Source: Celoporthe dispersa (lineage: Eukaryota > Ascomycota > Sordariomycetes > Diaporthales > Cryphonectriaceae). Taken from it: a stretch of DNA of 64,000 bases. Every line of letters begins with the position of its first letter. Within the stretch, counting starts at the first letter, position 1. A program made the translations under genes and the position numbers. Under the pieces are notes generated by a model. It made no database searches. It was not told the origin of the DNA and worked only from the letters and a program-made list of their open reading frames with translations. This document shows, one piece after another, positions 33,261 to 44,192 of the stretch. The stretch covers positions 4,030,001 through 4,094,000 of the forward strand of contig WAID01000003.1 in NCBI GenBank assembly GCA_016584495.1. The letters run 5' to 3'.

Positions 33261-33900
33261 CTGGATGAGTGGACGTGTACGCGACTGGCTCAGAGTTCTG
33301 AAGACGGAATGGGCAAACGGGTTCCGGTAGGATAATGAAGAGGAGTGGAAAAGGAAAAGTGAGATCTCGGTGTGTCTGAGGTAGATAGGCAACTTGGCAT
33401 GGGCTGCCCCGAAATTGTGGCAGTGAGCATCTGCGGGGAAGTTGCCATCGAGAAGCTAAGAAGAACATTTGGCAGGGCTGTAATGGGTATTGGGGCTTAC
33501 CTAGACACCATCCAAGCTGTAATTCAGCTCCTCTGTAAGTCTGCAGGAAGAGAGCCTGCTGTTGGACGACTGAAGTGGAAAAACAATACACTATACTTAT
33601 GTAGATTGTAGTAGTTATACGGTAGTGCTCCGTAATAATACTATGTACATGGTAGCACTATTAGGCCACAGTACCTAGCAGCAGTGGGTCGGCCACTGAA
33701 GGTCAGTGGAAGCACTGGGGTTACCCCTGTCCTGGCACTGTACCGTCCTACCATAGTACATCACAGCTGCAGCCCCTGTCCAGGTAGGTACCCTGCAGTG
33801 CTTTGGAAATCATCCCCTGTCCTTAGATCACCATCCTCACCAGCTCCCATCCAAAAAGTAGATTGTTTTAGACCCCTCCAGGACACAGCCCAATGACAAG
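33261..33900. promoter_or_regulatory. Divergent upstream region HET gene / ARL3
   Basis: About 640 bases between two opposite starts. It contains AT-rich stretches near 33600-33660 and no supported coding sequence. Confidence 0.45.
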
Positions 33901-34627
33901 ATGTACCATCTCGCCAAGGGGCTCTACCTGCTGGCGACCAGCAAGGAAGGTATGTGACCTCGCGCCGTCCAGCCCAACCCAACCCAACCCAGAAAGATCA
34001 CAGCTAACAAACAGACGACGTCCTCCGTTCGCTCCAGAGTACTCGGTGATCCTCCTCGGCCTCGACAACGCCGGCAAGACCACCTTCCACGAGCGGGTCA
34101 AGTCCCTCTTCCTCCCCGACAACCCGGAGCCCAAGCTCAACACGGTGCCGACCGTGGGGCAGAATGTCTCGACCATCAGCCTGCCGGACATGTACCTCAA
34201 GATCTGGGACGTAGGCGGGCAGCACTCGCTGCGCAAGCTGTGGCAGAGCTACTACGCCAGCTGCCACGCCATCATCTTCATCATCGACAGCACGGACATC
34301 GGCGACGGCAACCTGGACCACGACCACACCGGCCGGCTGGACGAGTGCCGCCTGGTGCTCGAGGACGTGCTGCAGCACAGCGAGACGGAGGGCGTGCCCG
34401 TGCTGGTGCTGGCCAACAAGCAGGACAGGGAGGACTGCGTCGAGGTCGTCAGGATCAAGGAGGGCCTGGTCAAGAAGGTGTTCGAGGGCGAGAAGGCGAG
34501 CAGCATCCGCGACTCAAGGGTGCTGCCCGTGTCCGCCCTGACGGGCACCGGTGTCAGGGAAGCCATCGAGTGGGTGAGGTCGAGGGTGAAGTGGAACAAG
34601 GAGTCGAGACCGCCCGTGATGCGGTGA
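33901..34627 (+). CDS. ARL3: Arl3/ARFRP1-type small GTPase, 2 exons
   Basis: Arf-like GTPase of the trans-Golgi network (yeast Arl3, animal ARFRP1) that recruits Arl1 and GRIP-domain golgins. Exon 1 (33901-33949) encodes MYHLAKGLYLLATSKE and exon 2 (34038-34627) continues EYSVILLGLDNAGKT. The G boxes are present: GLDNAGKT (24-31), WDVGGQ, NKQD and VSAL. The intron 33950-34037 is GTATGT...CCAG. The sum is 212 codons plus stop. The Met-Tyr start without Gly2 fits the Arl3 mode of membrane attachment (NatC acetylation and Sys1 binding) and not myristoylation. An open frame from 33893 that reads through the intron is a shadow. No frame break. Confidence 0.93.
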
Positions 34628-34897
34628 CGAGGCGGGTGCTTGTATGCATGGCGTCCAGGCGTTTCTCGGATCTATGGGGTCAGGATACTATAGAGTGGTT
34701 GGTACGGACGGCGGAGTTTTCGAGTGTGTGATGATTTTCTTTGGGGCACAGTCCAGCGCGGCAGAGAGCAGGGCTGATTGCCACAACATTTGTCACGAAC
34801 AAGGCAGTTGACATGTCACGATCAGAAGTGTCGAGATGGCTGGCAAACTGGGGGTGCGTGGAATCTCTCGGGGGTATCATGAATTTATTCTTCCTGT

Positions 34898-35870
34898 CTA
34901 AGCCGGCACCTGCCTCTCGTTCTCCGCCGACAACAGCTCCGCGATCAGGCCTCCCTTGTCTCTCCTCCTCGCATCCTCCGCGAGCTTCTGGTCCACCAGC
35001 GTCGAGAACTCCTTGGCCTTGGCCAGCGCGACATTCGTGCACTGCAGCAGGGCGACCGCCTCGGTCGGGGTCCCGCCCAGCTTGGAGATCTGGCAGATCT
35101 CGCCGTGCCTGTTGAGGCTGACGGTGCAGCTCCCGACGCGCACCTGCTCCTCGAGCCAGCTCGCGTCCACGAGCGCCATCTCGGCCTCGTCCCCGAAGAA
35201 GCTGAAGGTGACGCAGAACGGCGAGTGCAGCCAGCTCAGCGGCACGGGCTCCCTCTCGGCGGGCGTATACACGGTCAGCACCTCGCCCTCCATGCCCGTG
35301 TCGGGCTTGCGGAAGTGACGCAGCGCCGCGACCGCCGCCAGGCACGACGCGTCCGTCAGGTTGCCGTCGTGTGAGAGAACGTGCAGGTCGACGCGGACGG
35401 ACCAGCACTTTTGTCCCGCGACCAGGCATAGCGACTCGACGTCCAGAGCGCCCGAGCGACGCACGGTCTTCTCGAGGGTGCGGGAGAGGAGCACCTCCGT
35501 CTCGGTGGGGCGATTGACCTCGAAGGCGGGTGAGGTCATGGGGCTGAGCTCGGTCACGATGGTGAAGACGCCGTCGAAGGGCCGGTCTGGGAAAGGGACT
35601 GTGACCTCGGCGGAGGTTCTGGCGAGGACTCTGTACGATTGATGGATTCGTGGTTAGATTCCCCGAGGACGTAGCCCATCCTAGTCCAGAGATGCGTTTC
35701 ACATACCTCGTCTGGCCCAGCTTGACCTCAGCCGTACCATATTCGTCCCCAAAGGTGAGCTCGATCGGCCGATACTCGTCGAAACTGCGGTTGTCGAGCC
35801 GGAGGTGCTCTTGGAGGGCCTGCGTGAGGAACGCCTTCTCGTTGAGAGAAGGTTCTGCTTCTCGGGGCAT
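34898..35870 (-). CDS. RRP45: Rrp45 exosome core subunit, 2 exons
   Basis: RNase PH-like subunit of the RNA exosome ring (human EXOSC9), non-catalytic in eukaryotes, acting in rRNA processing and mRNA decay. Exon 1 (35870-35707) has the family start EPSLNEKAFLTQALQ and LDNRSFDEYRPIELTFG. Exon 2 (35630-34898) has RTSAEVTVPFPDRP, CWSVRVDLHVLSHDGNLTDA and CTVSLNRHGEICQISKLGG. The intron 35631-35706 is GTATGT...TACAG with the junction QTRVLART. The sum is 298 codons plus stop. It is divergent from CWC15, with 364 bases between starts. No frame break. Confidence 0.93.
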
Positions 35871-36234
35871 TTTGAAATATCTCTCTGTGTCTCCTCTGCC
35901 CAGAAGACCTCAGGTAATACCAATCATGCCTGGGGCCGCAGAGTGTCTTTTGTCGTTCAGCCTTGGGGGAAAGCGGTCGTTTCGTCTGGTTCTGAACTTT
36001 TTCGATCGCGGGGAGGCGGGAAGCTCGCTGCTAGCCCGCTGAGGCAGGGATCCCATAGCAGGTTGCATCCAGTTCTGCCAGGCGGTGACGCTGACCTACA
36101 GGGGTGCCTTCAGCATACACCAGAGCCTCGGGACTCCCGACAAGCCAAACCAAACCTCAACTGCCTCACTCACGCCCTGCGCATCACCATCCTTTGCCTC
36201 GACAAGCTTCTTCTTCCTCCTCTTCATCCACAAA
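35871..36234. promoter_or_regulatory. Compact divergent promoter RRP45/CWC15
   Basis: A 364-base interval between the opposed starts of an exosome and a spliceosome gene; both promoters must lie here or overlap the coding regions. A CT-rich tract immediately precedes the CWC15 ATG. Confidence 0.6.
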
Positions 36235-37129
36235 ATGACTACCGCCCACAGACCTACCTTCGACCCCGTAAGAATTACCATCTACCTCTTTCCAATCACC
36301 CCCAGATACTAACAAGGTCATCAGGCACGCGGTAAAGAGGCTCTTCGCGGCCCAGCCTACCACCAGCGACTCCTGCCCGCGCACACTCAACTAAAGTTCC
36401 GGTACGCCCTTCGTCCTACGCATCCCACCCCCCCCCCCCTACTCTTGGACCTTGCAGCCTGCTGACGTGATCTTCTTGTCTTCCACTAGACAACCAGGAC
36501 AGGGCGGCACAGGCGACCGAGAGACCCGCGACCTGCGCGCCGAGCTCCTCGCCGCCGAGGCCGCGCACCAGGCCAAACTGCACGGCGGTCCGGCCCCTAC
36601 TGCAGACGACGACCCTGCCTCGGCCAGCCATGGCACGAAGCGCCTCCTCACGTCCGGCTCCTCAGCTGCCGGCGGTGCCGATGACGACGAGGAGGACCCC
36701 GAGGCGAAGCGACGGCGGATATTAGAAGAGACGCGGGACATTGACGCCGACGACTCGGATGACGCAGACGGCTCGGGCAAAGATGACGACGACGACGATG
36801 ACAGCGACTCGGAGGAGAGCGACTCGGACGACGAGGAGGCGGAGCTGCAGCGGGAGCTCGAGAGGGTCAAGCGCGAGAGGCAGGAGAAGCGCGGGCGCGA
36901 GGAGAGGGAGAGAGCCGCCGCCGAGGCGGAGCAGAGGGAGAAGGACATTGCGAGGGGGAACCCGCTGCTCAACAAGCCGGATTTTACGGTCAAGAGGCGG
37001 TGGGATGATGACGTGGTGTTCAAGAATCAGGCCAGGGGCACAGAGGACAAGAACAGGAGCAAGGAGTTTGTGAACGATATGCTGCGGAGTGACTTCCACA
37101 AGCGGTTCATGAGCAAGTACGTGCGGTAA
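36235..37129 (+). CDS. CWC15: Cwc15 spliceosome protein, 3 exons
   Basis: Component of the Prp19-associated (NineTeen) complex that threads through the active spliceosome. Exons are 36235-36267, 36325-36401 and 36490-37129, with introns 36268-36324 and 36402-36489. The conserved N-terminus is MTTAHRPTFDPARGKEALRG. The middle is acidic, with a run of Asp (DDDDDDD) and a nuclear-type basic patch (EAKRRR). The hallmark C-terminus is GNPLLNKPDFTVKRRWDDDVVFKNQA...FVNDMLRSDFHKRFMSKYVR. The sum is 249 codons plus stop. A Ser-rich open frame on the opposite strand is a shadow of the Asp/Glu codons. No frame break. Confidence 0.95.
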
Positions 37130-37297
37130 AAACTGCAGCTGCAGCATAGGCGTAGGGGCGTACAAGGCAGGAAAATCTCATGAGCGATCACTTTCAGGTT
37201 GAATCAAGGGCACCGGATGATCATACATTGGGTCCGATGCCGCGATATACATGCAATATGAGATGCCTGCTTTATAGATAATTTTGCAAAAGCCTCT

Positions 37298-38361
37298 CTA
37301 CTGAAACGCAGCCTTCAACCTATCCCTCTTCCTATCCAGAGTGGCGGCCACCTTATCAAACGCCCTAGTCGACTTGTTGATGTTCTGGATGCTACGTATG
37401 ATGATGACTTCCAGCAGTGCCACAGCCGTCAAGTCAGCAAAGCCCTCTCGGGTACGTAAACTTCCATAGAGAAGGGTGCCTCGACTCACCTGCTGGAACA
37501 ACCACCCACGGGGCGTTGAATCCAACATAATAGACCCAGAAGTACTGGAACTCGGGCCGACTGTACACGACACCATTGGCCTTCTCCTCGGCGTAGCATG
37601 TGGAGTAGTACAGCGCCACGCCGTACAGGTGTGCCACGCTCACGATGATCTGGAGGGGATAGCGTAGGCTGCCTGTGCGGGCGATGGAGACGGCCGTTGC
37701 GAAGCTGAGCGGTCCCCATACGGCCTATGAGGTTGAGATTAGTCTTGAGCATTTGTTTATGCCTCTTTGAATGGGCGTGGTGTTTAAAGGGAAAAGGCTG
37801 CCTGCCGTCCCTACTCACGACTGTGATGGCCTCAACGCAGAGCATGAACGGATCAGAGGTCAGGTAGCGGGAGTCGGACAGCGCATACTCTTTCCACAGC
37901 TGGGCGAAGAGATCCTGTGAGCCGGCGAGGGTAGCATGATTATACAAGAAGTAGCCTATTATTGAGTTGTCCAATAAGTGATCAGCTCGTTGAGTTGGTC
38001 TGATCCTCACGCTGCAGGGCCGCTGACACATACTTTCGAAGAAACAATGCAGTGATCCACCTGTGCATATGTCAGTCACTTACTACTTGTGCTTGTTCTC
38101 AAAGAAGAAGAAGAAGAAGTGCCACCAAGCCGCTTTTGGGGACTTACATAAAACCAACCATGCCAACACAGCCTTGTCGGCCAGAGAGAGCCTCGGGTTA
38201 GACCTTGTCGCGAGCCACAGAGCGGTGAAGACGGTGATGCTCAGCAGGCTTGCTAGGCGAACAAGCAGCTCCACGAGGGAGCTCGTATTGGCAACGTACT
38301 TTGGGATGTGTGCCTCCTGTGGGTAGTATGGGTGTGGTGGGACACCAAAGACCTGAGCCAT
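37298..38361 (-). CDS. EBP-like (EXPERA domain) membrane protein, 5 exons
   Basis: Emopamil-binding-protein-like four-helix membrane protein of the EXPERA superfamily (sterol delta8-delta7 isomerase in animals and plants). Ascomycetes normally use the unrelated Erg2 for that step, so the role here is open. Exons: 38361-38148, 38060-38034 (only 27 bases), 37955-37819, 37724-37490 and 37407-37298. Landmarks: LHCFFES, YFLYNHATLAGSQDLFAQLWKEYALSDSRYL, VEAITVAVWGPLSF and YFWVYYVGFNAPWVVVPA. The sum is 240 codons plus stop. The last acceptor is uncertain. CTGGAAG|TC, with a CTGAC branch-like word upstream, gives the model used. An acceptor 39 bases upstream is also in frame and would add 13 residues and shorten the intron to about 43 bases. 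Confidence 0.8.
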
Positions 38362-39188
38362 GGCTGCTGTGGCCAGACGCCGAGATTAGACGAGGAGAGC
38401 TTCTCTTCTAGCTGATCAGATGTGGGCCACAACCGGCACTCAAGCTGATCCAGCTCTCCCAGAAGTGAAGACGAGAATTTGTATGAGGGCGCAGATTTTG
38501 TATCGTCTTGGAAGGGCAGGTGCATCCCAAACGCCGGGGGTATGGCAAGTGCCTTAGATACTTGGTGAGCTGCGCGTAGGTCGTCACTGCTTAACAAACT
38601 TTGGAAATCTGATTTGAGGTCTAGGGTAAGTTGGTTCCCCCTCCCACCCCCCCTCCAAAAAAAAAAAAGAAGGAAAAAAAGAGGCATTTGCATCAAGTCC
38701 TTGAGCAATATCTGCATAATGTTTGGCTTAATATCAGATCTACTATAGAATCACCATATTAATTCCATCACATGTAACCTCTCATATTCAGTTGGCATGA
38801 ACGGGAACATGTGCTCAGCCCATTGGCTCCCCAGGCCAGCTTACACTGCAGTGCCGTAAGCTAAGGAGCCTCTAGAATCTTGTACCAAGTACCTCCCACC
38901 ATCACACACCACAATGACAAGGGCCAGCCAGCCCTGCTTGGTCATACTTAGTGCTCATGTGCCTTCTCTTATCTGTTGCCTGGCATCCTCATCAAAACTG
39001 CTGTGCGCTTGTAGTCTTCATCTCCTTGTTAGTGACAGGCTAATTCAGCCTTGAACCGTCTGCATCAACTCTCCTTGTGGCCTCGCTATGATTGTATTGG
39101 TGGCAATCTTGAAAGACAGTATCGATGTGATAACAGATGCAGGATCCAGGACAGATTGAATGAATGTCTCTGAGACCAGAACGTGGTC
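38362..39188. other. Divergent upstream region EBP-like / SGNH hydrolase
   Basis: About 830 bases between opposite starts. It contains a short C/A-homopolymer patch near 38640-38690 and is otherwise ordinary, with no gene seen. Confidence 0.45.
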
Positions 39189-40518
39189 ATGATACTGTGC
39201 AAATTATTCCTTTCCCTTCCTGTCACCTTTACACTATGCCGAGCGGCGTCTATCTTGCCTCGTGACTGGGCCTCTGAGCTCTCCCGGAGCAGTCATGATG
39301 ACGCCCAGCAGCACATCCTCAGCCTGGACAAACAACCCGACCCCCTCTATTCTCCGTCCTCGTACCTGCACTCTCGAGGCTTCGTGGCCCTCGGCGATTC
39401 CTACTCCGCAGGCATCGGCACTGGCCTCGACGGGCGCTACCTCGTCTCTGAAGGAGACTGCCGACGAGGCCAACATGGCTATCCCCTCCTCCTCCACGCA
39501 GACCTGGACAATGCTACCGGGACCAACACCTCCTTCCAGTGGCTGTCCTGCACCGGCGCCACGACCAATGATCTCCTCTCGGGCGTACAACCGTCCAGCC
39601 AGATCGATGCCATCAACAACTCCCTCCCCTTAGACTTCGCCACCCTCTCCATCGGCGGCAATGATCTGGGCTTCTTCGATGTCATGAACGCCTGCATCTT
39701 CCGCTTCTACTCCTTCTACAGCGGAACCTGCGCTGCCGCCCTGGCCGCCAGCGATGCCGCCCTCACCAGCGGTGTCTTCGAGTATAGGCTCGATATCATC
39801 CTCCAGGAGATCCTCGACGCCGTCGCCTGGGAGAAGCGGCCCATTTTCGGCCTGACCGTCACGGGCTATGCCCGCTTCTTTAATGACCAGACCCCCGAGT
39901 GCGATTCCATGTCCCTCGGCGTCTGGTGGGGCGGCCCAAAGCTGTCGCGCGACATCCGGAGCCGCATGAACGACCTCGTCGACGCCGCTAACGATAAGCT
40001 GCGCCGGGCCGTGGCTCGCGCCGCCGCCCGGTTCCGAGGTCCTCGCCTCCGGGTCTTTTTTTGTGGACTACGATGCGCTCTTTGAGGGTCACCGCTTCTG
40101 TGAACCCGGTGTCGTGGAGCCTGCGTACGATCGCGTCGAGAGCTGGTTCTTCCTCGTGGGCGGGCCCGACAACGCGCGGAACGAGACCACCTGGCCCAAC
40201 GGGACCAACGGCGACCCATCAGACGGCGATGATGGTGGCAGCAAGACGAGGATGATGTCGCCCGCCTCGGAGCTCGCCGACCCCCTTACGTGTCTGGCAC
40301 CCGCGCGGGCCCGTGGGGACTGGGGTGAGCTGGCGCTGTGCTACATGGCGATGGCTAAAAGCCGCGACCCCTCACTGCGCCCGGCGTACGGGGGCGTGAC
40401 GCAGAACGGGATGTGGTGGGTTCCTACGAGTTATGGGAAGACGTTTCATCCTCGCAGCATGGGGTGTGAGGCTATTCGGGACCAAATTTATAAGACCTGG
40501 CTGGATTTCGGACTCTAG
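39189..40518 (+). CDS. Secreted SGNH/GDSL-type hydrolase (frame break in T7)
   Basis: Predicted secreted esterase or lipase of the SGNH superfamily. Signal peptide MILCKLFLSLPVTFTLCRA. Block I is FVALGDSYSAGIGTG (nucleophile Ser71). Block III is LSIGGNDLGF. A late His lies in TFHPRSMGCEAIRDQI, and the Cys-rich spacing resembles the SEST-like group. N-glycosylation sequons are frequent. The start is the ATG at 39189. The frame breaks at about residue 290: RLRVFF continues as VDYDALFEGHRFCEPG only if the T7 run at 40056-40062 is six T. Corrected length is 442 codons plus stop. As deposited the frame closes at 40085 and loses the catalytic His region. Confidence 0.88.
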
Positions 40519-40962
40519 GGCCTGTTTTCCTGACGACAGGATGGGTGTAGGTGGAGTTGTTTGGGTGTCTGGGTCTCGAGGCTGATTTTTTCTGTCATTT
40601 TTCTCTCTCCTATCGTCCCTCGTTTCTGCCCGCGTCGGTGTTCATAGCATAGGTCTGGTTCTTTGTTTCTCGAGTTTGGCAATGGAGAGACGACTCGATA
40701 TCCCAAGACTATTCGGATGAATTTTCTCCCTCATACATCTCCGTTCAAGACCTCATTATGTCCTCTCAAGGCCGCCACTGTCTTCTCCTATCTCATCCAT
40801 GCCCTTATATCTCAACAAGCGAAGCAGTGTATTCTTCTGAAGGTGCATTTGAATTCCAGGGTATCTATCTTGACGCCTACGCACCGTGATGCGGAGACCA
40901 CTGAGCTCTTTACTCTCTTTCTTTCTATATCCAGCCGTGACTGCCACACAAAAAGACATGCT
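40519..40962. other. Convergent spacer SGNH hydrolase/GPI13
   Basis: About 440 bases between two 3' ends; no gene seen. Confidence 0.45.
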
Positions 40963-43900
40963 CTAATCAGCCAGTCCAAACGCCTCGCCGATGGCCAGCG
41001 TATTGATCCTGACACCAGTCAGCGCCACCAAGATCCCCACCAGGTCCACGACCAACAGGACCAAGGCTGCTATCATGAAACGTGGGCTGAACACCCGGTA
41101 TAGCATGAGGTGTCGTCGCAGGTACCCGGTCCACGCCATTGTCGCCAGGCTCTCCACGGCAAAAAATGTCACAAACACACCCAGCGCACGGCTGACGCCC
41201 TCCAGCACGCCCTTGCGCTTCGGTCCCGTCTTCCACAGCACGATCAGTGGCACACACGCCGCGGCGAGGATCTGACCCGCCAGGTGGTTCATGGCGACGA
41301 CCAGCGGGCTCCAGGGGTACCGCAGCGTAAACAGCGGGATGAACGCTGCGTCCCACTGGATGCTGCTGAACACAGCCTGGTGACCGGTCTTGAAGTAGTA
41401 AAAGTTGCCCAGCAGGCCTAGCATCACGGGGCCGATGGTCTCGCTGGCGATGTCGTTGAGGTCGAGGAGCTCGACGAGAGACAGCACCTGCCACATCATG
41501 AGGGCAACGGCACCGCCGCCCATGGGCTTGGAGAGCAGGATACAGGCGGCCATGATGTTGACTGGGAGCAGAAGGTACCGCGCACCATTGGCGTTGCCAT
41601 AGCCGAGAACGATGATCTTGGCCCTCTTGGGGTCTGCAGATGTCGTGATGATGTTGATACATGGAGGGGCCCAGATGAACGCGGTGACACCTGCGACGAG
41701 GGCGATCCCGAGAGCGAGTTGTGCGGTGTACACGCTAACGTATTTGAGGATACCTGCGGGCAGGGAGGAAATCCAATTCGCGTTGTCTGCTGTGTCCATA
41801 GTCCAGTACACCGCTGACAGGAACAGAGTGAGACGAAGCGCGTAGCTGATCCATGTGGGCGCCAGGCCATGATAAGATCGTGTGGGTATATAGTACGCCT
41901 TGATGATCGAAGGGAGGATCGCAAATACGGCAAACGGGATGACCAGGTGCCACGGTGCCGATGTCGAGGATGTTGAAGATGCATAGTAAGTGGTCTTGCA
42001 GTAAGGGTACTGCTCGTCGCGACAGAGCTTCGAAAAAGAAGCGACGCGTCCTAGTATGACAAAAAGGATCGAATGGTAGATGGCGAGGTAGCGGTTCTGC
42101 TTGTGTTCGATGTTCAAGGCGGCAAGTGCGTTTGCCAGGCCAAACGTGGTTATAAAGAAGAGTAGAATGGAGTCCTCCCAAATGGTGTACGAGTTGGAAG
42201 CGAAGCCGATGGACTGGCTTATCGTGAAGGTGGCTGCCAGCCAGCCCCAAATGTTGGATGGAATCGGGACGACAAAACGTTTTCTCAACAATGCCGTTAT
42301 GACCATTGCTGTGCTTGCAAGTCCAGCCGCGGCAGCACCGAGACGGTAATCGTCCGCTTTCGTGAGGACCGCATATGCGATGCCCAGCACACCTCCTGGG
42401 ACAGCACCGGCCAGAGCAGCCTTGACAGCTGTCTTGGGGAAAGTTTGATACGAAGGCACGTCCAGGTCCGCCTTGACGTCTTCGACCTCCAGCTTCTGCT
42501 CTGCCATGTCCAGTTCGAAATCGTCAAATTCGGCAACATCGTCGTCGTCGTCCCTGGTGATGTATATGACCAGTGCAAGCAGGCCGAGGCCAGTAATCGC
42601 TAGGCCAATGATCATGTTGGGGACATCGAATCTGGCCCACAGGCTCTTGCAGACTTTCAGGTTCTCCTCCTGGTAGTCCCTGAAAGCAGAGTACACCGTC
42701 TCGTAGGACTTGCCCCAAGAGTGATCCCTTAACACCTTCTCGGCGTCCTGGAAGAACTCATTAGGCGACCCGGCCTCAATCTTTTGGTCGATGCCCCGAG
42801 CCGCAAAATAGGATGCCTGGTATCGCTGGATCCCAGAAGCCGCTACGCGCGCCGCAGATGCCAGAGAATTCCAAGCGTCGCCCTTCTTGCCAGCAAAGGC
42901 CTCCTCGATAGGCGCGCCCAGGTTGTTGTAAGGGATGGGGATGCCAAGCAACAGAGCCAGAGTCGGGACAAGGTCAATCTGGTTGACCGGCCTGATCTTG
43001 GCTGTGGACGGAGGGATGACGAAGTCGGGGTTCGTCCGGCCAAAGATAGGCTTCTTGGAGTACATCCACAGGGCAGCCTCGATCTCATCATCGCTCTCAC
43101 CGCCATGGTCACCTTTGGGATCCATGCCATGGTCACCATTACGATCAGAACCGTGTCATCGTCTATCTTTGCGGTAAGGTCCCGGATGAAAACGTCCATC
43201 TGGCGTAGCTTGGCCGTCATGGCAGTATGGGCCGGACCATAACGATGACCAGCATGATCAACGCCCAGCAGATGTCCAATGAGCAGGTCCCAATCTCCCT
43301 TTCTCTCCGGCGTCACCAAGGGAAAGATGTGCTCTAGGACGCCATTGTCAACAGAGTGGAGGTCCCAGACATTGAAACTGTCGTAAGCCCTGCTAACATT
43401 GGGCTCAAAGTACCCAGGGAACAAGGCCTCCCAGGTATCATCTCCAAGGTGCACAATCTTCTTCCCAGCGTCCCGTAACTGTATGAGCAGATTGTCCTCC
43501 TCGATGGCCGTGCCCGCGAAGCTGCTCCCGATGTCGATGAACGTCGGCAATGTCCCGGTCGTCAGCCCCTTCAGCCTCTGCATGGTCGCTGTCGGCGGGT
43601 CTGCGATGAAGGGCCGCAGGAAGGCATTGTTTGGAGAGTTCAGAGCGGTCTCGTACATGAACGGAAACGCATTGTGGAACTCGGCATCGTCCTCCACCGG
43701 CACGGTGAAGTCATACCTCAACGCATCGATGAGGACCACCACTGCCCGCTCAAACGTCTTGGGGTGCCAGCATCCGCCCTCGACTGTTCCCCGGCCCTTC
43801 CAGTCCGACAACACACTCAGGTCTCCTGTCGCCGTGGCCTCCACGGGGTTTATGGTGCAATTGGACTTCTCGTCGAGGACAAAGCGCGTCAGAAGGAATC

Positions 43901-44192
43901 CAGACGTGAAATAGGCTATGCCGATGGCGTGTATGCACAGCATCCAGACCCAGAAGCCGACTGTCCACCCCCAGCGTCGCTCGTATGCGGCCTTCCGGCG
44001 CAGTTCGAGGGCTGCGCGCTGTCTCTTGAGGGCGCTGGTGCGCTTGCTCTCCTCAGCCGTGTCCTCGTTCTTGTCATCGGGCCCCTCAGCCTGCTGCCGG
44101 CGCTTGGCTGCTGCGAACTGGGCGGCGATGGTGTTGTAGTCTGTGGGAGGAGGCCTCGAGCGGTCGGTAGATCGAGGATTGCGGGGAGGCAT
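40963..44192 (-). CDS. GPI13: GPI ethanolamine phosphate transferase 3 (Gpi13/PIG-O) (frame break)
   Basis: ER multi-pass enzyme that adds ethanolamine phosphate to the third mannose of the GPI precursor, the link to the protein; essential in yeast. A basic cytosolic N-terminus leads to one helix (GFWVWMLCIHAIGIAYF). The lumenal alkaline-phosphatase-like domain has VVVLIDALRYDF, TTGTLPTFIDIGSSF, HLLGVDHAGHRYGP and GDHGM-type metal-binding motifs. A long C-terminal array of membrane helices ends EAFGLAD. No introns. The frame changes at about residue 352 within VLIVM|GDHGMDPKGDHGGES. One extra base at the coding-strand GG (window 43136-43137) restores it. Corrected length is 1076 codons plus stop, usual for the family. 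The break would remove all C-terminal helices, so a base error is far likelier than a null allele. Confidence 0.93.

Noticed and set aside
33893..34627. ARL3 starting at 33893 by reading through the first intron
   Set aside because: Gives a non-homologous N-terminus. The spliced start MYHLAKGLY matches the Arl3 family and uses a standard GTATGT...CAG intron.
36439..37023. 194-residue Ser-rich minus-strand frame over CWC15
   Set aside because: It is the complement of Asp/Glu codons of the acidic CWC15 region; no independent start context or domain.
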